DNA from: DASUFH01 sp036274645
GTDB taxonomy: Bacteria > Acidobacteriota > Terriglobia > 20CM-2-55-15
Assembly (NCBI GenBank): GCA_036274645.1
Contig: DASUFH010000016.1
Location: forward strand, 1 to 7,619
Reading direction: 5' to 3'
Length of the DNA: 7,619 nt
Both the position numbers and the translations under genes were made by a program. How positions within the stretch are numbered: position 1 is the first letter of the stretch; each line of letters starts with the position of its first letter. Shown here in pieces: positions 1 to 5,951 of this stretch. The notes below the pieces were generated by a model. The model had not been told where the DNA came from. It worked only from the letters and a program-made list of their open reading frames with translations, and did not search any database.

Positions 1-230
1 TCAATATCCAGGCAACGCCGCAGCCCCTTCGGATCAACCTGGAAGGCGTGTCGACCATTCGCAAGGACGCGACCGGCGAAATGTTGACCGGCGATCTGGG
101 CGCGGTGAACACGGTGGCCGAGCCGATGAAAGTGACGCCCAAACCCATCGCGATCCACAACGCCGCGGCCGCGTTCAGCCACGAACTGCCCGCGCTCTCG
201 GTGAGCGTGATTCGATTAAAGACCCGCTGA
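1..230 (+). CDS. GH51-like alpha-L-arabinofuranosidase, C-terminal fragment
   Basis: This is the end of a gene whose start lies outside the window; reading codons from base 3 gives 75 residues to a TGA at 228-230. The tail contains TGEMLTGDLGAVNTVAEP and then a beta-strand-rich end, FSHELPALSVSVIRLKTR. This matches the C-terminal beta-sandwich of GH51 alpha-L-arabinofuranosidases, where a VLTG...NTFENP..V.P segment is followed by a closing 'LP..S..V.RL' strand. Family enzymes release terminal L-arabinofuranose from arabinan or arabinoxylan oligosaccharides. The catalytic glutamates lie in the missing part, so the assignment rests on the tail alone. A GTG at 48 is internal to the reading frame, not a start. 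The next gene begins 10 nt later, implying one transcript. Another glycosidase with a similar C-terminal domain is possible. Confidence 0.65.
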   Translation, partial: NIQATPQPLRINLEGVSTIRKDATGEMLTGDLGAVNTVAEPMKVTPKPIAIHNAAAAFSHELPALSVSVIRLKTR

Positions 231-240
231 AGCGCGTTGC

Positions 241-1299
241 ATGGGGAGTGACGTCCAATGGGAGGAACGCTGGCATCCGCTGCGCGAGGAATGGGTCATC
301 GTCGCGGCGCACCGTCAGAATCGGCCGTGGAGCGGCGCCGAGGCCCCGGAGGCTGAAGCCGCCGCCGTTCCGGAGTATGTCGAGAACTGCTACCTCTGCC
401 CCGGCAATCTGCGTGTCAGCGGACGCCGCAACGAACCCTACTCCGGCATCTTCGTCTTCGACAACGACCACCCGTGTGTCGGTTCCAACGCGCCGACCGA
501 TCTCCAGACGCCCGCCGGCATCTTCCGGAACCGCCCGGCGAACGGCGTCGCTCGAGTGGTCTGTTATTCGCCGAAACACAACCTGAGCCTGGCCGAACTG
601 AACGTCGAAGACATCGAAAACCTCCTGAACTGCTGGCGGGAGCAGTATGTCGAACTCGGCGCCAGACCCGAGGTAAATCATGTGTTCACGTTCGAGAACC
701 GGGGGGCGGTGGTCGGCGTTTCCAATCCTCATCCCCATTGCCAGATCTATGCGACGAACTTCGTTTTCAAGATCATCGAGAACGAAGCGCGCATCTCCCG
801 AAAACACTACGCGGAAACCGGGCGCGTCCTGTTCCAGGAGATTCTCAAAGGCGAACACGACGATGGACGGCGCATCCTGTACGAGAACGGATCGGCCATT
901 ACCTTCGTTCCTTACTTTGCGCGCTACGCGTACGAATGTTACGTCGCGCCCAAAGAGGCCCATCCCAACCTGGCCAGTCTGAGCCGGACCGAACTGCGGG
1001 ATTTCGCGCTCGCGTTGAAGACGCTGCTGGTCAAATACGAGAACCTCTGGCGCATGCCGTTTCCGTACGTGATGATCCTGCATGAAGCGCCGACCGACGG
1101 ACGCGACTACGCGGGGTTTCATTTTCATATCGAGTTCTATCCACCGCTGCGCAAGCCCGGCCTGCTGAAATATCTGGCGGGACCGGAGATCGGTGGAGGT
1201 AACTTCCTCAGCGATACCCTTCCGGAAGACAAGGCAACGGAACTGCGGAACGCGCCCAACACGCATTACAAGGTGGCGGACGCGACGGACCGGACCTGA
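241..1299 (+). CDS. galT: Galactose-1-phosphate uridylyltransferase
   Basis: The 352-residue protein has the usual length for GalT, which exchanges UMP between UDP-glucose and galactose 1-phosphate in the Leloir pathway in the cytoplasm. The active-site histidine triad is at residues 164-168 (HPHCQ): H166 is the expected nucleophile that becomes uridylylated and Q168 the conserved glutamine. The N-terminal metal site is intact, with C50 and C53 (CYLC), H113 (SPKH) and H164. The C-terminal half carries the second HIT-like motif, HFHIEFYPP. Spacing matches E. coli GalT almost residue for residue, except that the usual HPHGQ glycine is cysteine (C167). The ATG at 241 is chosen because the N-terminus aligns with the family (ERWHPLREEWVIVAAHR). 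No good Shine-Dalgarno is visible, so translation may be coupled to the arabinosidase stop 10 nt upstream. The stop overlaps the kinase start. Substrate could extend to L-arabinose 1-phosphate given the neighbours (inference). Confidence 0.93.
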   Translation: MGSDVQWEERWHPLREEWVIVAAHRQNRPWSGAEAPEAEAAAVPEYVENCYLCPGNLRVSGRRNEPYSGIFVFDNDHPCVGSNAPTDLQTPAGIFRNRPANGVARVVCYSPKHNLSLAELNVEDIENLLNCWREQYVELGARPEVNHVFTFENRGAVVGVSNPHPHCQIYATNFVFKIIENEARISRKHYAETGRVLFQEILKGEHDDGRRILYENGSAITFVPYFARYAYECYVAPKEAHPNLASLSRTELRDFALALKTLLVKYENLWRMPFPYVMILHEAPTDGRDYAGFHFHIEFYPPLRKPGLLKYLAGPEIGGGNFLSDTLPEDKATELRNAPNTHYKVADATDRT

Positions 1300-2663
1300 T
1301 GCTCGATCTTTCTACGTTCCTTGAAATCGTCCGGGAGAGCGGGCGCTTTACGAGCACCCATCCGGTTTTCGTGGCGCGGGCGCCGGGACGTCTGGACGTC
1401 ATGGGGGGGATTGCCGACTATTCCGGATCGCTGGTCCTGCAGCGTCCCATCGCGGAAGCGACTTTTGCCGCCGCGCAACGCGCCGACGCGCTCACGCTGT
1501 CGGTGGTCAGCCGCAGCGTGGACGCCGCGGTCCCGGACCGGACATTCTCCATGGGACTCGAGTCGCTGGCTCCCGGCGGACGGCCAGTCCCGTATGGCGA
1601 GGCGCGCAATCTGCTGCGCGGACCCGACCGTCACTGGGCGTCGTACGTTGTGGGAACGGTTCTCGTGTTGATGCGTGAGCGCGGCGTTCCCTTCCGGAGC
1701 GGAGTGAACATCCTGATTGCGTCGTCTGTTCCGGAAGGTAAAGGCGTCGCGTCGTCGGCGGCTCTGGAGGTGGCGTCCATGCAGGCCATCGCTGCAGCGG
1801 CGGGCCTGACCCTGGAACCGCGTGACGTCGCGCTCCTCTGCCAGAAAGCCGAAAACTTTGTCGCTGGCGCTCCCTGCGGCCTGATGGACCAGATGACTTC
1901 GGCCGTGGGACAGGCGGATGCCTTGATGGCCCTTCTCTGCCAGCCCGCGCAACTCGAATCACCCGTGCCCATACCGGCGGAGCTGGCCTTCTGGGGGATC
2001 GACTCCGGAGAGCGGCACGCGGTAACGGGTTCCGACTACACTTCAGTCCGGACCGGCGCATTCATGGGCTTCCGCATCATGGCCGGCGAGGGAGACGGCG
2101 AACCCGGCCTGGGAAACGGGTACCTCGCCAATGTCACGCCAGCCGACTTCGAAAGGAAATTTCTCCGCCTGTTGCCCGAAGAAATGTCCGGCGCGGACTT
2201 TCTCAGCCGGTATTCCGGCACGAACGACCCCGTCACATCCGTCGATCCGCAACGCGTCTATCCAATTCGGAAGCCCGCGGCCCATCCGGTGTATGAGCAC
2301 TGGCGGGTCCGGACATTCCGGAATCTCCTGGCGGGACCGCAGAATAAAGAACAGTGGACCTTGCTCGGCGAGTTGATGTACGAATCCCACTCCAGCTACT
2401 CCGCATGCGGCCTGGGCTCGCGCGGAACCGGCCGGCTCGTCGAACTGGCGCGGGCCGCCGGACCGGAGCGCGGAATATTCGGCGCGAGGATTACGGGTGG
2501 TGGAAGCGGTGGGACCGTGGCGGTGCTGGGCCATCGGGACGCGGCGGAGGTGGTTGCCGGAATTGCCGGCGCATATGAACGTGAAACGGGCGGGCGGCCA
2601 TATGTCTTTTCGGGAAGTTCAGACGGCGCGGCGCTGTTTGGAACCGTCCAGTTGAATCCATAA
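1299..2663 (+). CDS. GHMP sugar kinase, L-arabinokinase (ARA1)-like / galactokinase family
   Basis: The 454-residue protein has all three GHMP motifs. Motif 1 is at 29-43 (PGRLDVMGGIADYSG), the glycine-rich ATP-binding motif 2 at 144-157 (VPEGKGVASSAALE), and motif 3 at 398-411 (ITGGGSGGTVAVLG). D197 in APCGLMDQM is the expected catalytic base and R31 its partner. Galactokinases have GEHTDY in motif 1; here it is GGIADY, so the Glu-His pair is replaced by Gly37-Ile38. GRLDVMGGIADYSGSLVLQ, FWGIDSG.RH..., SDY.SVR.GA.MG and the GAPCG.MDQM segment are, as I remember them, hallmarks of the kinase domain of plant L-arabinokinase, which makes beta-L-arabinose 1-phosphate with ATP. This protein is the kinase domain alone, without the plant N-terminal glycosyltransferase-like half. 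It overlaps galT by one base (TGATG), so translation is probably coupled. Automatic annotation would say galactokinase. The GHMP fold is certain; substrate is not. Confidence 0.9.
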   Translation: MLDLSTFLEIVRESGRFTSTHPVFVARAPGRLDVMGGIADYSGSLVLQRPIAEATFAAAQRADALTLSVVSRSVDAAVPDRTFSMGLESLAPGGRPVPYGEARNLLRGPDRHWASYVVGTVLVLMRERGVPFRSGVNILIASSVPEGKGVASSAALEVASMQAIAAAAGLTLEPRDVALLCQKAENFVAGAPCGLMDQMTSAVGQADALMALLCQPAQLESPVPIPAELAFWGIDSGERHAVTGSDYTSVRTGAFMGFRIMAGEGDGEPGLGNGYLANVTPADFERKFLRLLPEEMSGADFLSRYSGTNDPVTSVDPQRVYPIRKPAAHPVYEHWRVRTFRNLLAGPQNKEQWTLLGELMYESHSSYSACGLGSRGTGRLVELARAAGPERGIFGARITGGGSGGTVAVLGHRDAAEVVAGIAGAYERETGGRPYVFSGSSDGAALFGTVQLNP

Positions 2664-2665
2664 GT

Positions 2666-2671
2666 GAGGAG
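2666..2671 (+). promoter_or_regulatory. Shine-Dalgarno of the sugar-binding lipoprotein gene
   Basis: GAGGAG lies 6 nt before the ATG at 2678, within the 14-nt gap after the kinase TAA. It is the only strong ribosome-binding site in the sugar operon. Upstream genes appear to rely on coupling, so the binding protein may be translated independently and at a higher level, as is common for solute-binding proteins. Confidence 0.8.
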
Positions 2672-2677
2672 ATTTAG

Positions 2678-3652
2678 ATGAAGAAACGCTCGATCGTCAT
2701 TCTGTCGCTCGCCACACTGCTCGTTCTGGCGGCCTGCGGTTCGCCCGGCGCCGCCGATAAGAGCGCCAACAAGGAATTGAAAGTGGCGTTTGTCACGAAC
2801 AACTCCGCCGATTTCTGGACGATCGCGCGTAAAGGGGTCGAGAAGGCCGACAGCGAACTCGAGGACATCGCCGCGGAGTTCCGGCTCGATTCGGACGGCA
2901 GCGCCGCCGAACAGAAACGCATCATCGACGACCTCCTCACGAAGGAAGTCGCGGGCATCGCCATCTCGCCGGTCGACCCGGAAAACCAGACTTCCCTGAT
3001 CAATGAGGTCGCCCAGAAAGCGCTCATCATCACGCAGGACAGCGACGCGCCGTCCAGCAACCGCGCCTGCTACGTCGGCACCGACAATGTCGCGGCCGGC
3101 AGGCAGGCCGGTGAACTGATCAAGGAAGCCCTGCCGGACGGCGGCAAGATCATGCTGTTCGTCGGCAAGCTGGACGCGCGCAACGCGCAGGATCGCATTC
3201 AGGGTATTAAGGAGGCGCTGGCGGGGACGAAGGTCCAGATCGTGGACACCCGGACCGATGACGCCGATACCACGCGCGCCAAGTCAAACGCCGCGGACGT
3301 GATTGTGAAGTATCCCGATATTCAGGCGCTCGTGGGACTGTGGAGCTACAACGGTCCCGCCATCCTCAGCGCCGTCAAAGACGCGAAGAAGACCGGCAAG
3401 ATCAAGATCATCACCTTCGACGAGGCCGATGAAACTCTTGCCGGAATTCAGGAGGGCTTCATCGAGGGCACGGTGGTGCAACAGCCCTATGAGTTCGGCT
3501 ATCAGGCCGTCAAACTGATGGCGCAGGTCCTGAAAGGCGACAAGTCGGCCATTCCCGACAACAAGCAGATCATCATTCCCACACTCGTGGTGAACAAGGC
3601 GAACGTCGACGACTTCACCATGAAGCTGCACGAATTGTTGGGAAAGAAATGA
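2678..3652 (+). CDS. Sugar ABC transporter substrate-binding lipoprotein (ribose/xylose-type, Peripla_BP_4)
   Basis: The 324-residue protein begins with a lipoprotein signal peptide (MKKR, a hydrophobic stretch at 5-19, lipobox LAAC at 17-20), so C20 should be lipidated after cleavage. The mature part is a two-lobed type I periplasmic binding protein of the RbsB class. Visible family segments are KVAFVTNNSADFWTIARKG (35-53), the hinge-side ISPVDPENQ (96-104), DSDAP (121-125), GTDN (134-137), QDR (171-173), GLWSYNGPAI (220-229), TFDEAD (246-251) and GTVVQQPYEFGYQAVK (264-279). By comparison with RbsB, F46/W47, D121, R173, D248 and Q268 are likely ligand contacts. It would capture a monosaccharide for ABC import. 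No permease or ATPase gene follows; these may lie upstream of the window or elsewhere. L-arabinose or galactose is inferred as ligand from the arabinosidase, kinase and GalT genes before it. Xylose or ribose cannot be excluded. Confidence 0.92.
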   Translation: MKKRSIVILSLATLLVLAACGSPGAADKSANKELKVAFVTNNSADFWTIARKGVEKADSELEDIAAEFRLDSDGSAAEQKRIIDDLLTKEVAGIAISPVDPENQTSLINEVAQKALIITQDSDAPSSNRACYVGTDNVAAGRQAGELIKEALPDGGKIMLFVGKLDARNAQDRIQGIKEALAGTKVQIVDTRTDDADTTRAKSNAADVIVKYPDIQALVGLWSYNGPAILSAVKDAKKTGKIKIITFDEADETLAGIQEGFIEGTVVQQPYEFGYQAVKLMAQVLKGDKSAIPDNKQIIIPTLVVNKANVDDFTMKLHELLGKK

Positions 3653-3658
3653 CTGCAG

Positions 3659-3696
3659 TGTGGCGCCACGGGACCGGATTTAGCCCTGGCGCCACA
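3659..3696. terminator. Hairpin between convergent genes, possible bidirectional terminator
   Basis: TGTGGCGCCA at 3659-3668 and its exact complement TGGCGCCACA at 3687-3696 form a 10-bp stem with an 18-nt loop. Inside the loop, GGG (3670-3672) can pair with CCC (3684-3686). It starts 6 nt after the binding-protein stop and ends 17 nt before the end of the minus-strand gene, the usual place for a shared terminator. No T-tract follows on either strand, so it is not a textbook intrinsic terminator. It may protect 3' ends or act with Rho. Confidence 0.5.
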
Positions 3697-3713
3697 TTCC
3701 GCCGGCGGACCGA

Positions 3714-4103
3714 TCAGGCGCCAACCATCTTCTCGACGATATTCCCGACGATGGGCATTTTGTACTTCTCGTTCTTGAACGCCTTGTACATGCCGAAAAT
3801 GAACGAAACGAACAAGCCGAATCCGGCCAGTGGAAGCAACAGGTAGGACAGAATACCGATCGGGTATCCGAGAATCCCGGTAATGATCGTGAGCACCGTG
3901 CTGACGATCGCGATGGCGATGAACGTCACAATCCAGAAGACCGTCAGGCCGATGGATTGCGCGGCGTGAAAACGGACGAACGGCCGCTTGTCGATCAGCA
4001 GGAAGATCAAGCCGGAAATCCAGCCGAATAGATAGCACAACAACCCTGCGATGTTTGCATCCAACCCTGAACCCGAAGACTCTTTCAACTCCGTCGACGA
4101 CAT
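3714..4103 (-). CDS. DUF4870-type small membrane protein
   Basis: The 129-residue protein has three hydrophobic segments, at about 15-37, 48-76 and 83-106, separated by charged loops, and a basic C-terminal tail (MYKAFKNEKYK). The N-terminal part, DANIAGLLCYLFGWISGLIF...RPFVRFHAAQS, is the signature of the DUF4870/Tic20-like family: a G-W-I-x-G-L-I-F-L helix, then RFHAAQS (44-50) before the second helix. Function is unknown for the family; it should sit in the cytoplasmic membrane. The start is placed at the ATG at 4103 because AGGAGG lies 7 nt upstream. The frame stays open 16 codons further upstream, but that stretch is not family-like. The gene stands alone, convergent with the sugar operon. 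Confidence 0.85.
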   Translation of the reverse strand: MSSTELKESSGSGLDANIAGLLCYLFGWISGLIFLLIDKRPFVRFHAAQSIGLTVFWIVTFIAIAIVSTVLTIITGILGYPIGILSYLLLPLAGFGLFVSFIFGMYKAFKNEKYKMPIVGNIVEKMVGA

Positions 4104-4110
4104 GGCGCGC

Positions 4111-4116
4111 CTCCTG
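4111..4116 (-). promoter_or_regulatory. Shine-Dalgarno fixing the DUF4870 gene start
   Basis: On the minus strand AGGAGG is followed after 7 nt (GCGCGCC) by ATG at 4103-4101. This perfect consensus at ideal spacing rules out the longer upstream start. No convincing -35/-10 pair was identified for this gene in the A/T-richer stretch around 4165-4185. Confidence 0.8.
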
Positions 4117-4195
4117 TAAGTGCAAACTGGCCGGGAGCATAGCAGGGGCAAGGGGTTAGCGCAATGAACGCAACGATTTTTTAACGACCTTCCGC

Positions 4196-4239
4196 GACAC
4201 GCCCCCCTCCATCTTCGATACGCTCCCCCCTCCGTCTTC
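4196..4239. repeat. Degenerate two-copy tandem repeat, pyrimidine-rich
   Basis: GACACGCCCCCCTCCATCTTC (4196-4216; last base is C4216) is followed directly by a 23-nt copy at 4217-4239 that starts GATACGCTCCCCCC and ends TCCGTCTTC. The copies share GAyACGC, a C-run, CTCC and TCTTC, and differ by two inserted bases and a few substitutions. It lies just past the truncated end of the methyltransferase remnant. It may be a slippage product or the scar of a rearrangement. Confidence 0.5.
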
Positions 4240-4252
4240 CCTTTCTTGTCGG

Positions 4253-4269
4253 GGCGGTCTATGACCGCC
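4253..4269. repeat. Short perfect hairpin at the end of the methyltransferase remnant
   Basis: GGCGGTC (4253-4259) and GACCGCC (4263-4269) form a 7-bp stem around a 3-nt loop, TAT. It sits where similarity to the methyltransferase stops on the minus strand, so it may be the old terminator stem brought close by a deletion, or a hairpin involved in that deletion. No T-run follows on the minus strand. Confidence 0.4.
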
Positions 4270-4450
4270 TGACGGCCTCAACTCGCGCAGGATGAATTCC
4301 GTGAAGATGCCGGTCGCCGCCATATTCGAGCACGTTGTCGGCGTCGTGGAGGTCGATATCCTGCACGATGGTCTCGGCCAAAGCGCGAGAACTGGGAACG
4401 ATGGAGCCGACAGCCGCCGGCCGGAACAGGAACTCCCTTAAATATTCCAC
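4260..4450 (-). pseudogene. Remnant of a PmtA-like SAM-dependent methyltransferase (5' end only, frameshifted)
   Basis: On the minus strand, reading from a possible GTG start at 4450, the frame encodes VEYLREFLFRPAAVGSIVPS and then SRALAETIVQDIDLHDADNVLEYG. This is the typical N-terminus of phospholipid N-methyltransferase / rRNA-dimethylase-like proteins, in which FL.NF...P..VG...PSSR.LA is followed by V.E.GPGTG.FT. At the SAM-binding glycine loop the frame breaks: after EYG the expected (G)TGIFTEFILRELRPSGG is found in another frame, consistent with loss of 2 nt (or gain of 1) near 4315. Recognisable sequence ends about 20 codons later, so most of the catalytic domain (a full protein is about 190-200 residues) is absent. 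A TAGAAT box lies 8 nt before the GTG. The truncation argues for a dead gene rather than a sequencing error alone. Confidence 0.65.
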
Positions 4451-4528
4451 GGCGGGTGATTCTAGCCAGCCCCCCCGGGTCCAAGTTGAGCGAACTTCAT
4501 GGTGTTCAATGGCCGGGCGGAATGCCCA

Positions 4529-4578
4529 GATCATGCGCACTGCCGCTGAAGATAAGAAAGGGTTTCGGGCGCATGATC
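4529..4578. promoter_or_regulatory. Spaced perfect inverted repeat upstream of the efflux operon
   Basis: GATCATGCGC (4529-4538) and GCGCATGATC (4569-4578) are exact reverse complements separated by 30 nt, about 135 nt before the adaptor start. Each half could be a site for a dimeric regulator (centre spacing of 40 nt is close to four helical turns), or the pair could form an mRNA stem. No regulator gene is in the window. A chance palindrome is possible. Confidence 0.35.
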
Positions 4579-4712
4579 CCTTCCGGCATGGCGCAGAATG
4601 CATGGCGCTTCACCCATTCGTATTGACGCCTTCCCGCTTAAGGACGCCGAATTGCTTGCGTCCATCTATACGGACGAAGCCGCTGAGATCAGGACCGGAA
4701 AAGAGCGACAGG

Positions 4713-5951
4713 ATGGGATCAAAGCTCATAACGGTGTTTTCTCCGGCGTCCGACAAGCCGGCCTCTCTTCGAGATTCTGCAACTCTCGCAGATACCGCGA
4801 CCGCGCGCGCCCGGAAGCGGTGGCCCTGGATCGTCCTGGCGTGCCTCGGCCTGGCGCTGGGGGCCTGGCTGGTGGCGTCGCGGGTTTCGCCGTGGTTCGG
4901 ACCGAAGACCGCGCCGGCGCCGGCTCCGGCGCCGCCGACGATACCGGTGGTCACGGCGACTGCCACGAGAGGCAATCAGTCGGTATATCTGACCGGCCTC
5001 GGAACCGTAACGCCGCTCAACACGGTGACGCTGCGAACCCGCGTCGATGGCCAGTTGATGCGAGTCGCCGTGACCGAAGGGCAGATGGTTTCCGCCGGGG
5101 ATCTGATCGCGGAAATCGATCCGCGTCCGTTTCAGGTGCAACTGACGCAGGCCGAAAGCCAGAAGGAAAAAGATGAGGCGATCCTTGCCAATGCCAGACT
5201 GGATCTGCAGCGCTACACGATCCTCTTCGGCCAGGATTCCATTCCCAAACAGCAACTCGATTCCCAGGCGGCGCTGGTCCTGCAGAACGAAGCCGCCGTC
5301 CGCGCGGATCAGGGCGCCATCGACGCCGTCAGACTCCAGCTCATCTATACGCGCATCACATCGCCGATCACCGGGCGGATCGGGCTCCGGCAGATCGATC
5401 CCGGCAACATCGTTCACGCCGCCGACGACACCGGACTGGCGGTGATCACCCAGTTACAGCCGATTGCCGTGATTTTCAGCATCCCGCAGGACGACATTCC
5501 GCGCGTGATGCGAAAACTGCGCGCCGGCCGACGTCTGGAAGTCGACGCGTACGACCGCGAATTCAAGGTCAGGCTTGCGACGGGATCGCTGTTGACCGTG
5601 GACAACCAGGTCGACGTGAACACCGGAACCGTGCGGCTCAAGGCGACCTTCTCCAACCGGGACCTGTCGCTGTTTCCGAACCAGTTCGTGAACGCCCGGC
5701 TGCTGATCGACGTGCGGCGCGGCGCCGTGCTGATCCCGGCCGCGGCGATCCAGCGCGGAGCGGAGGCGCCGTTTGTTTACGCCGTGACTGGAGACAACAC
5801 GGTGGAGGAACGAGCGATTGCGATCGGACCGATCGAAGGCGACATCGCCGCTATAGATCAGGGACTGTCTCCCGGCGATGTCGTCGTGACGGAGGGAACC
5901 GACAAGCTGCAGCCGGGCGCAAAGGTGGAGCCGAGAGGAGAGTTCAGGTAG
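4713..5951 (+). CDS. mdtA: RND efflux periplasmic adaptor (membrane fusion protein), MdtA-like
   Basis: The 412-residue protein matches MdtA in length and layout. An inner-membrane anchor (about 38-57, WIVLACLGLALGAWLVAS) is followed by a Pro/Ala linker (67-75) and the adaptor body starting at YLTGLGTVTPLNTV (92-105). The first half-lipoyl segment is at 108-140 (RVDGQL...EGQ.V.AGDLIAEIDPRPF), the alpha-helical hairpin at about 143-210, and the second half-lipoyl segment at 213-246 (TRITSPITGRIGL.QIDPGN). The beta-barrel follows, with LFPNQFVNARLLID (320-333) leading to the membrane-proximal domain. There is no lipobox, so it is TM-anchored. Adaptors link the inner-membrane pump to a TolC-type outer-membrane channel. 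The ATG at 4713 gives the family length; only a weak purine-rich stretch precedes it, and the open frame further upstream looks noncoding. The pump gene follows on the same strand across a palindromic gap. Drug specificity cannot be read from sequence. Confidence 0.92.
   Translation: MGSKLITVFSPASDKPASLRDSATLADTATARARKRWPWIVLACLGLALGAWLVASRVSPWFGPKTAPAPAPAPPTIPVVTATATRGNQSVYLTGLGTVTPLNTVTLRTRVDGQLMRVAVTEGQMVSAGDLIAEIDPRPFQVQLTQAESQKEKDEAILANARLDLQRYTILFGQDSIPKQQLDSQAALVLQNEAAVRADQGAIDAVRLQLIYTRITSPITGRIGLRQIDPGNIVHAADDTGLAVITQLQPIAVIFSIPQDDIPRVMRKLRAGRRLEVDAYDREFKVRLATGSLLTVDNQVDVNTGTVRLKATFSNRDLSLFPNQFVNARLLIDVRRGAVLIPAAAIQRGAEAPFVYAVTGDNTVEERAIAIGPIEGDIAAIDQGLSPGDVVVTEGTDKLQPGAKVEPRGEFR

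Larger units (their letters stand above)
4152..4712. other. 561-nt stretch without an intact gene
   Basis: This interval separates the divergent DUF4870 and efflux genes. It contains a degenerate tandem repeat (4196-4239), a short hairpin (4253-4269), the decayed 5' end of a methyltransferase gene on the minus strand (4260-4450) and a spaced 10-bp inverted repeat (4529-4578). CATGGCGC also occurs twice, at 4587-4594 and 4601-4608. The adaptor reading frame stays open through 4335-4712, but its translation there is arginine/serine/proline-rich and unlike any adaptor. The efflux promoter should lie between about 4450 and 4700; I could not identify a convincing -35/-10 pair. Confidence 0.6.

Noticed and set aside
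175..1266. Long minus-strand open frame (363 codons) opposite galT
   Set aside because: It is antisense to a gene with all GalT catalytic motifs; its product is Arg/Val-rich with no recognisable domain, as expected from GC-rich codon bias.
1266..1952. Minus-strand 228-codon frame opposite the sugar kinase
   Set aside because: Antisense shadow of conserved GHMP motifs, with no recognisable product.
3659..3696. Classical Rho-independent terminator
   Set aside because: The stem is convincing but no T-tract follows on either strand, so it is listed only as a terminator-like hairpin.
4335..4712. N-terminal extension of the efflux adaptor frame upstream of the ATG at 4713
   Set aside because: The extra 126 residues are low-complexity and unlike adaptors, they overlap the methyltransferase remnant, and the 412-residue form fits the MdtA family length.
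4610..4975. Minus-strand 121-codon frame at the efflux adaptor start
   Set aside because: It lies antisense to the adaptor N-terminus and TM segment and shows no domain.
4598..5176. Alternative + strand frame over the adaptor start (192 codons)
   Set aside because: It overlaps the well-supported adaptor in another frame; only its first ~50 residues look vaguely protein-like and no family is recognised.
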